Assembly: GCF_026151205.1 (NCBI RefSeq) | Contig: NC_087076.1 | Coordinates: forward strand, 8,098,902 to 8,162,901 | Source of the DNA: Bolinopsis microptera | Taxonomy: Eukaryota; Ctenophora; Tentaculata; Lobata; Bolinopsidae | Length of the DNA: 64,000 nt | Direction of reading: 5' to 3' | Shown: positions 47,401 to 57,300 of the stretch, piece by piece | How the letters are laid out: the number at the start of each line of letters is the position of its first letter | Numbering within the stretch: the stretch's first letter is position 1 | Notes under the pieces: model-generated | Told to the model about the DNA's origin: nothing | Databases searched by the model: none | What the model saw: only the letters and a program-made list of their open reading frames with translations | Made by a program: the position numbers and the translations under genes

Positions 47401-50400
47401 TTGAAGCTACTTCAAGTTCTGCTGTCCTTGTAGCCTTTTCGGGTTCATTACTGGCTTTAGTGGTATCATTTTTTATTCGATTTGATTCATTGACTTCATC
47501 ATTGTATTCTTCACGTTCATTCATAACACGGTCTCTCATTTTTGCTAACAAGTTATCCGTGCATTCCTTACCCATTTCACACTTGTCATCGATAACTTCC
47601 AGCAATACTGTCATTCTCGTCGACCCAGTATCCCTATCTGTGGGGTCGTATGGGTCCCCACTGATAAGAAATATAAGTTCTTCCAATACATTATTAAAAC
47701 AGTCCCCTCGCTCGTGACATACATCATTGGCTAGGTCTGCAAATAATCTCATCACAGAGATGTCTTCGTCATCTACATCGTCATCTGCATCAATACAATA
47801 ACTTAGATGCAATGTGAGCAATATCAGCGTTATGGCTTGAAAAAAAGTCATCTTATCGCCAATGTTGCTATAGCTGCGCCCTATGGCTGTGTTAAAACTG
47901 GCTTGACAATGCAAATCACTGTACGAAACTAGAAATAAGTATAATGAATACTTAAAAGCATTCCACTAATTTACTCCTTCATAAAATCATTTAACCAACA
48001 CATTCCCCAATCCCCAACCATCATGAAGTTCTCTGTTATATTTCCGGAAAGTTCCGTCGTCAGTAAATACAGCAGGGTGTCAGAATTATTGGCGTGTTTG
48101 AAATTTTATGTGTATTTTATGATGAAATCAATATTTTTCGACGGTTCATAACTTGACTTCTGAATATCGGAATTACAAAATTCAAAAATTGGTCTGTAGA
48201 CAACCGTCTGAACTTTTTCTTCAGAATTTTGTGTTGATGTACCTCAAAACCCATAATTTAGGCCGTTATTTAAAGGGTCGATTCCATACTTGGTTAGATT
48301 TACGAAGGAGTAAGGGATTTATGTGTAATTTTTTTTTGGTGAATTTTTTCTGAAATTATTCTTTAGACTAAAGTGTACAGCTCTTCAGGCGATAACGAAA
48401 CATATGGAAAACTATAGATTTTATAAAAGCTCTCTTTCTCCTCTAACTGATGAAATAAAATTTAGTCGAGCGGACTCATCCTGGAATTCAGGGGAAGTAG
48501 CCGAAGGCTTCAAGTCCAATAATCCAAATTTTCTCTTACGTCGTGATTATCGACGAAATTCAACTTCTTTCGGACTTCGTTTTTAGACTGAACTGTAGTA
48601 TAAAGGATTATCTCTCGAATGATCAAGACTCCATAGCATAGGAAACTGACCCTCAGAAGTCAAGTAATGATCGTTTCTAAAAGCTTGGGTAAGCTTAAAT
48701 TTCACGCAAAATTGTCTACGCGCCAATAATTATGACACCCTGCTGTAACTCATAAATAACGCATTGCGTGATGCGTCAAAGCAATAATTTTCAAAAAGTT
48801 AATTTTTAATTTCTTATTATGATATGACACTTTACATAGCATAAGCCAATTTTAGGTTGCCCGTTTATCATCGTTTCACCCTTCAGGATCAGCAGAATTG
48901 GTGAGAGCCATCCCAAAAGATGAGCAAGCAGCTGCTGAACTGATGTTAGGCAGTCAAAAATTTAACATTTTTATCAAAAAAATAAATGTATATTACATGA
49001 CAATTACAACAAAAATTCGACTTGCATAACCAAAACAACTATTTTGGGTCATCACTGCCATCGGAAATATTGAGTTCTTCCTCAAAAATGACACTCAACG
49101 GAACTTCAACTACAGGATTTCCGTTATTATCACGCGTTATCTTGCCTACATGATCGAGGCCAAGTTTCTTTTGCTTTGCTACCCATTTTTCACATTCTGC
49201 CCTGTTCTGCTGACACTCATTTTTTACCATCATACTCAGAATAGTTTCATCCAGATTCTCTTTTAGCTCAAAACGTTCAAAAATACTTTCCTTGAAGTCG
49301 CCATCGTCATCAACTTTTTCATCGGGCTTCTTCATTTGACCTTGAAGGCTGTCTGATGGTTTATCGGTAATCGAAGCCTCTTCCGATTCATTCTTAACTT
49401 TAGCATTGTCATTTTGGTTCATTTGAAGGCTATCCGATAGTACATTCTGGACCAATTCTTCATCGTTATCTGCTGTCCCTAAGATCTCTTCCGGTTTATT
49501 ACTTGTTTCAGTGTTATCATTTGTGATTAGAATTAATTCATTGATTTCATAATTGATTTCATCATTGGTTTCATCATTGATTTCATCATTGATTTCATCA
49601 TTGGTTGCATCATTGTATTCTTCACGTTCATTCATAACACGGTCTCTCATTTTTGCTAACAAGTTATCCGTGCATTCCTTACCCATTTCACACTTGTCAT
49701 CGATAACTTCTAGCAATACTGTCATTCTCGTCGACCCAGTATCCCTATCTGTGGGGTCGTATGGGTCCCCACTGATAAGAAATATAAGATCTTCCAATAC
49801 ATTATCAAAACAGTCCCCTCGCTCGTGACATACATCATTGGCTATATCTGCAAAGAATTCCATCACAGAGATGTCGTCTTCATCTGCTTCAATACAATAA
49901 CTTAGATGCAATGTGACTAATATCAGCGTGATAGCTTGAAAACATTTCATCTCGACAATGTTGCTATAGCTGCACTCTATAGCTGTGTTAAAATTGGCTT
50001 GACAAAGCAAATCACTGAACGAAACTAGAAATAAACATGATGAATGTCAAAAAGATTTCCCCTGATTTACTCCTTCATAAAATCATTCAACCAACACATT
50101 CCTCAGCCATCATGCAGTTACATTTTCGGGAAGTTTCGTCGTCTGAACAGTACTTTTAAATAACACAGTGTGTCAAAGCAAATATCTTCAGAACATAAAG
50201 TTACTTTGTATTTCTGATTATATGATGCTTTTCAAAGCAGAAGCCAATTTTAGGTTGCCCGTTCATCATCGTTTCGCCCTTCAGGATCAGCAGAATCGGT
50301 GAGAGTCATACCAAAAGAGAAGCAAGCAGCTGCTGTAAGTTTATAATCACTCTAAATTTTAGATACTACGTTTCGAGTTCACGTTGTCATGGATTTAAGA

Positions 50401-51835
50401 GATTCTGAAGCCACAACTGTATTTATCAATAAAGCGCGGACGCGAACTCCGAATCGATTTTATTTAGCTCATTTTCATTGGCAACACTGTGTGTTTATAA
50501 ATATAATAATGATCGCGCGCGCAAAAGTTGTTTTAACTGACGCATTGGGCCGGACTACACGGTACGTAGATGTCTGGCTATTGTCAAATGTTACCTGGCT
50601 TACAATGGCTATTGTATTGTAGTATTGTCCATTGTGAAAGCCTGTTAAGTGTGCAAAAAGGATGTTTATACTTTTACCTGCTAGCAACAAAGCATATTTC
50701 AGAAAGAGGTCGCATTTCCGATATCAGTGCCTGCGGTCGCAGCTGAAACTCCCAAACTAGAAAATGATATAGTGGTCACTGATTTGGAAGATACGGAAGA
50801 AGTTCCAAACATAGATCACCTCGTAATTAAGACAGAGTCCCTCATTGATGACGTCAGCAAAAATCCCTCTCCTGTGAAAGCTAAGTCAAAATCTCCTGAT
50901 TTAGTTTCTTCCAAGAAAGCACTCAAGGAAGTGGCAGTAATAGCCGAGAAAGAAGCCTCAGTTTGCTCGACTCCAAGAACAGCTGATAGGAGTTTCAGTC
51001 TGTTTGGAGACAGAGTTCCCACTCCCAGATTGAGGAACCAGGGCTCCAGGCATCATTTGGACAGAACTACTCGCAAAGACAAGTCTGAACCGTGAGTAAA
51101 CCTTATTTGATTAATTTTAAAGTCTTGATGAAACATTTATTGGTTCTATCCCTCTATAGTTTATATACCTGTTTAGTGGTTACGAAGAAAATAGCACATA
51201 ATAGGTCTGCTTGTTAGTAGCGAATGTGGGTACTAATTATGGTAGACGCTACTATCTACTTCTTATATTGAGAAAGTTTGGTAATTAAGTATAAGTACCG
51301 TTTACTTAACTCTAACAACTTAGGATTTCCAGAGCACCCGAAATAAAGACTGCAGTTTTGGCGGGAAGAGTGGCGACGCCGACACTAATTCAAGAACAGG
51401 GAGGCTCCAGACATCATCTGGACACCACCACTCCGGCTCCAGTGAAGACAGATAGTAAGCTCCCAGAAGGAACCCAGCCCTTCTTCCCTATCTTATCAGA
51501 TCAGGTATGTTACCGCTGTTTTCTTCTAGTTAATTCTTTTGCTATACTTATAGGTATATTTCAAATGAACGTCATGCAATAGCTGCATTGATGTTCAGAA
51601 CTATAAATTTATGATTTGAATATGTTTTATCACGACATGATATTCAATACCATGTTCACAGATCAAAGAGAAACTGGATTTCTCATCTCCCTCGAAACCC
51701 GCTGAGAAAGCAAACGGTTGGACAAAAGACTTGGACGAATCGGTCCTTTCTCGAGCATCATCCTGTACTTCGTTAGCTAGCGCCACTCTCAACAAAGCTC
51801 AAAAGAGAGGGACTGATTTCTGGAAATCTAAATAA
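41440..51835 (+). CDS. MDM1: MDM1 homologue, centriole/microtubule-binding protein
   Basis: Coding exons: 41440-41457 (MTMGMK), 41578-41728, 43507-43622, 44099-44285, 44918-45031 (or from 44894), 45558-45706, 45849-45998, 46462-46533, 46683-46836, 50285-50334, 50703-51091, 51324-51504 and 51662-51835. Phases agree; product about 634 aa (human 714). Vertebrate MDM1 binds microtubules, sits on centrioles and limits centriole duplication. Matching features: the repeated SEY motif (AISEYNRQYTW, YKSEYALRF, VRSEYESRY, WKSEYKSKF); KKAGLS; VELRQMAQEFKARSHGSHFS; two DRxPTPxLR...HHLD-like segments; and the C-terminal SLASATLNKAQKRGTDFW. No enzyme domain. The 3.4-kb intron between 46836 and 50285 hosts a tandem duplication and two antisense genes. 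The first exon is inferred from phase and its donor, so it is less certain. Confidence 0.9.
43763..43972. mobile_element. Small MITE-like element (about 210 bp)
   Basis: The left end TACCTTATCGGAC, then TTATTTGACCGGACATT, is inverted at the right end (AATGTCCGTTCAAATAAAGT, then CCGATAAGGTA). CCTTATCGGAC/GTCCGATAAGG is flanked by TA on both sides. No ORF. It lies in the MDM1 intron after exon 3. Confidence 0.65.
44374..44434. repeat. 61-bp near-perfect hairpin
   Basis: 30-base arms (CTTAAAGTTTCTGGCGA and inverse) with one mismatch and almost no loop, centre at 44404. It lies in the MDM1 intron just upstream of the TTAA-flanked foldback. Confidence 0.85.
44463..44848. mobile_element. 386-bp foldback element, relative of 32376-33100
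   Basis: It has the same GGGGGCAGGGGGGGG end and the same inner blocks as the larger element (AAAATATTGTTCCTAGCCGA and GTGTAATTGTATTGCGCGAG). TTAA lies outside the left end (44459-44462) and, after a degraded CCCCTCA, outside the right (44849-44852). The right end is 45-70 bp upstream of the next MDM1 exon. No coding. Confidence 0.85.
46961..47851 (-). CDS. Secreted acidic protein, copy 1 (unrecognised family)
   Basis: A single exon of 296 codons, ATG at 47851, TAG at 46961. The signal peptide MTFFQAITLILLTLHLSYC is followed by a highly acidic, low-complexity protein. I do not recognise the family. Three short Cys pairs stand out: CHERGDC, CEMGKEC and CQQNRAEC, each followed by a helix-prone stretch, suggesting three related segments. 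The middle region (about 120-205) is Asn/Glu/Lys-rich and poorly conserved with copy 2; the ends (GDPYDPTDRDTGSTRMTVLL; FERFELKENLDETIL; AKQKKLGLDHVGKIT) are strongly conserved. It lies antisense in an MDM1 intron. Conservation of the frame between copies supports it being a real protein. Confidence 0.8.
   Translation of the reverse strand: MTFFQAITLILLTLHLSYCIDADDDVDDEDISVMRLFADLANDVCHERGDCFNNVLEELIFLISGDPYDPTDRDTGSTRMTVLLEVIDDKCEMGKECTDNLLAKMRDRVMNEREEYNDEVNESNRIKNDTTKASNEPEKATRTAELEVASRTVDNDEKLFQNELSENRSLRMNQNYDTKIKNKLKEAPTVDQPSDNLQRRVKKSDDNGDGDFKVSIFERFELKENLDETILNMMVKDECQQNRAECAKWVAKQKKLGLDHVGKITHDKDGNPEVEVPLSVIFEGELNIADGSDDPE
48070..48745. mobile_element. 676-bp mariner-type MITE, TA target site
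   Basis: The ends CAGCAGGGTGTCAGAATTAT and inverse (right end has one difference, CATAATTATTGGCG) are flanked by TA on both sides. It is present only in unit 1 of the tandem duplication; unit 2 lacks it. The inside has no transposase. It differs in sequence from the MITE at 14969-15735. Confidence 0.88.
48887..48936 (+). pseudogene. Duplicated MDM1 exon with lost 5' splice site
   Basis: The 50 bases match the functional exon 50285-50334 (protein SAELVRAIPKDEQAAA versus SAESVRVIPKEKQAAA) and keep the CTTCAG acceptor. The donor GTAAGT of the working copy reads GAACTG here, so splicing out of this copy at the same position is not possible. The frame is still open. Confidence 0.85.
49039..49950 (-). 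CDS. Secreted acidic protein, copy 2 (paralogue of copy 1)
   Basis: A single exon of 303 codons, ATG at 49950, stop at 49039. Signal peptide MKCFQAITLILVTLHLSYC. It has the same three Cys pairs (CHERGDC, CEMGKEC, CQQNRAEC) and the same conserved ends as copy 1. The middle contains an expansion of the four-residue unit NDEI/NDET (about residues 126-150), coded by a 12-bp tandem repeat at 49540-49612, absent from copy 1. Function unknown. Single-exon structure and intronic antisense position suggest an old retrocopy or an intronless family. Confidence 0.8.
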   Translation of the reverse strand: MKCFQAITLILVTLHLSYCIEADEDDISVMEFFADIANDVCHERGDCFDNVLEDLIFLISGDPYDPTDRDTGSTRMTVLLEVIDDKCEMGKECTDNLLAKMRDRVMNEREEYNDATNDEINDEINDETNDEINYEINELILITNDNTETSNKPEEILGTADNDEELVQNVLSDSLQMNQNDNAKVKNESEEASITDKPSDSLQGQMKKPDEKVDDDGDFKESIFERFELKENLDETILSMMVKNECQQNRAECEKWVAKQKKLGLDHVGKITRDNNGNPVVEVPLSVIFEEELNISDGSDDPK

Positions 51836-54384
51836 AACTATATTTTTAGTGGGAGCATAATGTACCCACAGCATTATAAAGCTATAACTGATCGTTCAAT
51901 TTGTTAATTTCATTCACAAATATTGTGCTTTTATGCATGGGATGTAAATAGCCACAAGTTTTATTATAAGGTTCGCAGACTTTTATTTCCCCGAAACGGG
52001 CATGATTTCACCAGAAGTGACGTATAATTTTACACTCAGTTAAATTATTCAATAACATCGCCTTCACCCCATGAGACTCTATTCATGTTAATTTTACGAC
52101 AACTTTATTTTTATAATTATCGGAAGTTTGGTGTGTATAATTTCATGACCACACCAAGTAACTGCATGTTTTGTTTGTGTAGGACCACTTATTCACAGAA
52201 TTGCTGTTATTTACTGCTGAGTGTTGTATTCTCTTTAACTTGTAAATGTATAATGTATATTGTATTATAGCGATTTATAAGTTACATATTTCTTCAGTCA
52301 GCTTACAGATACGCTAGATAGTTGCTTTATTTGTTTGAATTTGAATCTTGTTGTGCCAAGGTCCTTCCCAGCAATAGGTAAATAACTATCTGGTTCATAA
52401 TATGTGTTCAGATATATCTAGTAGTTACCTACACTCAGTTCAAACACAGTGTAATGTGGTCACATATTGTCGTGATGATATGATAGTTGATACCAGTGGT
52501 AATCATATTTGTCTAGGAATGTAAATGGCTGATTGGAGTCTTGGAGAGCCTTCTCTTAAATTCCTGTGTCACCACAGAGATGTGTGATAACACCCCCTCC
52601 GACGGTGATAAGTCTTGATCCTGGCGTTCACGATCAAATTATATTGTAGCAGTCAGTAACACGTACACTCTACATGTAGAACTAGAAGGCCTTTCTTTTC
52701 ACTCGTATTTATTAGGGATCATTCACATATTACGTGAACCGTTTTTGTGAAATAAAGTGCCCCCTCCCCTTTTTAAACCAATTTTGCACATAGCTATTGT
52801 GTAGAAATTACACTAGCGTTAGTTTTTCAAAACTCCCACCCCCCCCCATGCAGGCTTATAGGGCTTACGTACTAATATGCGAGCGATATCTTATTCTCTT
52901 TTCCTCTACAGTTTACACTTTCTCACTTTTTCCCTCAATATTAAACTGGGATCTGAAAAAGGAGTTATATACAATATACATAGCCGTGAGGACGTGTTAC
53001 ATAGGTAAGGTGATGTATTGTTGGGTACTACTACTAGTACTTCAGTAACTGTTCCACTGAGACAAAGTGACGTGGTCCCACAGTTTCAGGGTCACATGTG
53101 GCGTAAAGACCGTAACAGGTGTAACTCTGCGTCTATTTTATATTGTTTATTCAGGTTATCTACTCTCTTTCAGTTCTAATGTTGAGGGTGTGTCTAGTGT
53201 TTAGTGTGTTTCACGTTTAATGAGGTACATAACTTGTAACTTTGTTGTTAACTGCTAGATAAGAATAGCATGCTTCCACGGTACGGAACCTACAAGCTAT
53301 AGGTAGCTTCATTTTATACGACTGCTGTTTCCCGAGCTCAGGGCGGTCTGTGTTATCTTGTCGGCAATCTAAAGCCCGGGATTTTACAGTTCATCATCAT
53401 GAAAGACGTGTAATTATAACACAGTGTAATACTGAGCGAAAAGAGATTAGCTGCTGAACTGGTCATTATTAGATTTACCAGTATTTGTAGACTGTTATCA
53501 GCTGCAACACACTGGCGGCATGTACGTGACGATTTTCATGATTAATTAGTCAGTCATTGATTATGTGTGTTGTAAGACGTAAATGTTGAATAATTTCAGA
53601 AATTTACAGCAGATGTTTCTTTGATGAAGATTATTATCTTTGATATATTTTAGTCCTTGAAATACTCGCAACACAGTGTGATAAGTCCACATTTAGGTGA
53701 TCAAGTTACCAAGTAACCTTAAATTGATCATGGAATATGTACAATAACAATATTAGTATCTTGTTCATGTCTGCACTCAACGCTCTCTAGTCCTGTGTTA
53801 CACTCTTTTAAATCAGTTTACTCATCTCGTTTCTTATCTCGTCTTTGTGAAACCTAGAATTAATTTGATAGGTTTTTTGCGTTCAGATTCCGAAACTTTA
53901 AACATCAGTTTGCTCATGTAATTTATTAAGTTTCTTAGTCCCACTTCCGGTTCTTGTAAAACCAATAACTTAAATTTGATATAGGAATTACTTTTGAAAC
54001 TGATACTGCCACTGCTCTACTGATAACTTTCGTCAATTTCTAAATCTCCCGGTCTACTACTTATAAGGTCAAAACACAATTTTTGCAACCTGTTTTAGAA
54101 ACTTTTCTGTCTTCACGACGAACCACACTCATGTAACATTTAAGCTTAAAATGATCAAATAGAATTTTTACATGTTCGTGAATATTACAATTACTGTTGG
54201 ACGTAACGACTCTAGCCTAGATAACGATATTATTAATAATCATAACCTAACGTCAGAAAGATAACGATTTACAACTGAGATAATATAACACCGACCATTG
54301 TGTAGGATATACTTATACTTTCCCATCAACTAGTGAGTTCTGATTTTGTTACATCTGACTGACGAGCTGGACTGCAAAATGTAA
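51836..54384. other. Intergenic between MDM1 and the SLC22-like gene
   Basis: No gene was recognised. A repeat-like block GATCATTCACATATTACGTG at 52729, similar to 24299, is followed by a CCCCTCCCC stretch and may be a mobile-element end. Confidence 0.4.
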
Positions 54385-57300
54385 ATGTTAGCTCAGGTGA
54401 GATCTATCTACTATATTTCAGCCCCTACAGTTGATATATATATACTAGTTGAGAGTCATCAATCTGTAATAGGACGATCTGGTTTTTAATTCACTCCGCT
54501 ATTGGTCAGTTCTTTCCTGCAAGTAAACATGTTAGTTATCATGCCGTCGCCAGCTTCTTGACGGTAGATATACTTTTTAGTTCCTGCACAGTTATCCCAG
54601 TTAGTTGAAACAATACCTTGCAGCCTGATCCAGATAAGATATATAACACGAGTATCAGTACAACAGCGGATCCATTGGGTATCAGCCCAATCAGGACCAC
54701 CGACAACACCTCCAGAGCTCCACCACTGAGAACAACCGACAACACCTCCAGGACCTCCAGAGCAACCTCCCCAACCTCCATAGTCCCAAAACCTAGGACA
54801 CCCGACAGCGCTTCTCCCTCCAGGACACTTTTCGTGTCCGTTGACCACCTCCTTCTGCGATTTAACATCCGACATAATGTGGTGAGTGGTTTGAAGCACA
54901 GTTTTAGTTGGTATTTGTTTCGTTTCTATTGTCACTGCCAAGAGGAGATCTGTCGCTATGAAAACAACTGTTTTTTCTGTTTGCATGTGAGTACCCTTTC
55001 CACTGTATATACACCACATAGATTATATCTCTGATATGTGCAGGTGCTGGTAACAGAAGTGTTGCTGAGTCTGTTGGTGCTGTACTCCACTGACACCTTC
55101 TCCTACTACGGTAACAACATCGACTACACTAAATGGAGGTTAGTGTGTGAATGTTAAAGACGAAGAGTTGTTGATTTGTAACCACCATGTTTATACTATT
55201 AAGTATTGTTGAGCAAGGACACAGGCCTCCGAAAAAAGTTAACTATGTTTATAGTGCCCTGAAGTCGGATGGTGAGCTTCAAAAAAAGTATGCAATTGAA
55301 GTTCGGAATAGATTCTCTGGCCTGGTAGAGGAGGATGATGGGGCCACTGAAAGCTATGGGAAGCTTATGGTTGCTATTGAGGCGGCAAACAAGAGCCTTC
55401 TGCCAAAGAAGACTCGACAAAAGCAGATTGACCCCTCAAGTGACCCAAGAGTGGACAGTGCAAGGAGGGGACAGTTCTTGGCCAAGGACCAATACCATCA
55501 GGAGCCTTGTGAGGAGAAGAGAGAGGAAGTCGCCACTAAAAAGGATTTGTTAAAGGCCTGCTACAAAGAGGTAGAAGAGGAGATCCTGAAAGGAAAGATC
55601 AGGAAAGTTGAGGATACTGCTGATCGTTGTAAGAACAAGGAAAGCTGGAAGCTTGTCAACGATATTTCAGGGAGGACAAATCCCAGCTGTGGACTCGTGG
55701 AAGGGGGCAGCTCAACAGAACGTCTTGAGAACTGGAGGAAGCACTTCTCTGGGTTACTTGGACAGCCACCCACAGTCCCTGACAATAGCATTCTGATCAG
55801 GAATATACACCCCCCACTGAATATAGAGGATGGCCCGTTCACCATTGAGGAACTACGTCTTGCCAAAAAGCAGATAGTAGAAGGCAAAGCTTATGGTGAT
55901 GATGGTATCTCACCTGAAGTGATGAAGAGGGTGGACATCGATGACGTCATCCTGAAGTTCTGCAACGACGCATTATGTGATGGTCTCATGCCCGATCAAT
56001 GGAAGCTCAGTAATATTGTTCCTGTGACAAAGAAAGGGGACCTCACTAAGACCGACAACTACAAAGGAATATCTCTGACATCGATAGTCAGTAAAACTCT
56101 GAACAAAATGTTGCTGAACAGGATGAAGCCAAGTCTTGAGGAAGTTTTAAGGGACAACCAGAATGGCTTTAGACCTGGGCGCTCTACAACATCGCACATC
56201 CTTGCTCTACGAAGAATTATGGAGGGTGCTAGAGCCAAAAATCTAAAGGCCACCATGGTTTTCATTGATTTCAAAAAGGCGTTCGATAGTGTGCATAGAG
56301 GTTTGCTCATGAAGATATTGAAAGCATATGGCATACCAGAAGCCATAGTGCGGCTCATTGAGGGTATCTATACGAGCACAAAGGCTAAAGTAGTTACAGC
56401 CGATGGTATAACAGAAATTTTTGATATCCTGGCTGGAGTACTGCAAGGAGACACTCTTGCCCCGTACTTGTTCATTATCGTGATTGACTATATCATGACA
56501 ATGACTATAGACGATGATGACTCGGACTCTGGGTTCACTCTCAGGCCTGCACGGAGTAGAAGGATTGGTGCCGAGAAGATCGCAGACGTCTAGTTTGCAG
56601 ATGATGTTGCCCTTATCACTGATACCATTGAAGGGGCAAAACTACTCCTGGACAGGCTTGAGAAAGCAGCACTGAGTGTTGGGCTAGCCATGAACGGCAC
56701 TAAAACTAAGTTCATGACTCTGAACATGACAGAGGAGGCGAGCAGTCTTAATAGCTGTTCTGGAAACCAGCTGGAAAAGGTGACAGACTTTGTTTACCTT
56801 GGAGCTTGGATAGCAACAACAGAGAGGGACCTGCGGGTCAGAAAAGCTAAGGCTTGGGCAGCCTGCCACAAGCTAAAGAAGATGTGGAAGTCTGACCTTA
56901 GAAGAGGATTAAAGATCCGTCTATTTGTTGCTACTGTGGAGTCAATACTTCTTTATGGTTCTGAGACGTGGACGTTGACAGAGCAATTGAAGAAACGCAT
57001 TGATGGCTGCTACACTAGAATGCTAAGGATGGCACTCAATGTGGATTGGAAGCAGCGAAAAACCAACAAAGAAGTCTATGGCAACCTACCGAGAGCAACC
57101 ATGAAGATCCAAGAGCGCAGGATGCGACTAGCAGGCCATATCCACCGGCACCCAGAACTAGTCGCAAACCGCTTGCTACTCTGGGAACCAACTCATGGGG
57201 TGCGGAGTAGGGGGAGACCAGCCATGACCTATGTTGATAGCCTACGAGCTGACACGGGTCTCAACGACACTGGAGAAATGGGCGGACTTATGGCGGATAG

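Larger units (their letters stand above)
46885..50334. repeat. Tandem segmental duplication inside an MDM1 intron
   Basis: Unit 1 (about 46885-48936) and unit 2 (about 48955-50334) each contain, in order: a shared AT-rich start (GTATATTACATGACAATTAC type), one antisense secreted-protein gene, and one copy of an MDM1 exon preceded by TTTAGGTTGCCCGTT. Unit 1 is longer by a mariner-type MITE (48070-48745). The protein copies differ at many residues, so the duplication is not very recent. Confidence 0.9.

Noticed and set aside
47460-47717. Plus-strand ORFs opposite both secreted-protein genes
   Set aside because: The plus-strand frames are conserved between copies only because the antisense proteins are; no signal peptide or splice context.
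54486-55019. Gly-rich minus-strand ORFs at the SLC22-like N-terminal exon
   Set aside because: Antisense of Pro/Ser/Thr codons; the plus frame fits splice sites and phase with the downstream exons.
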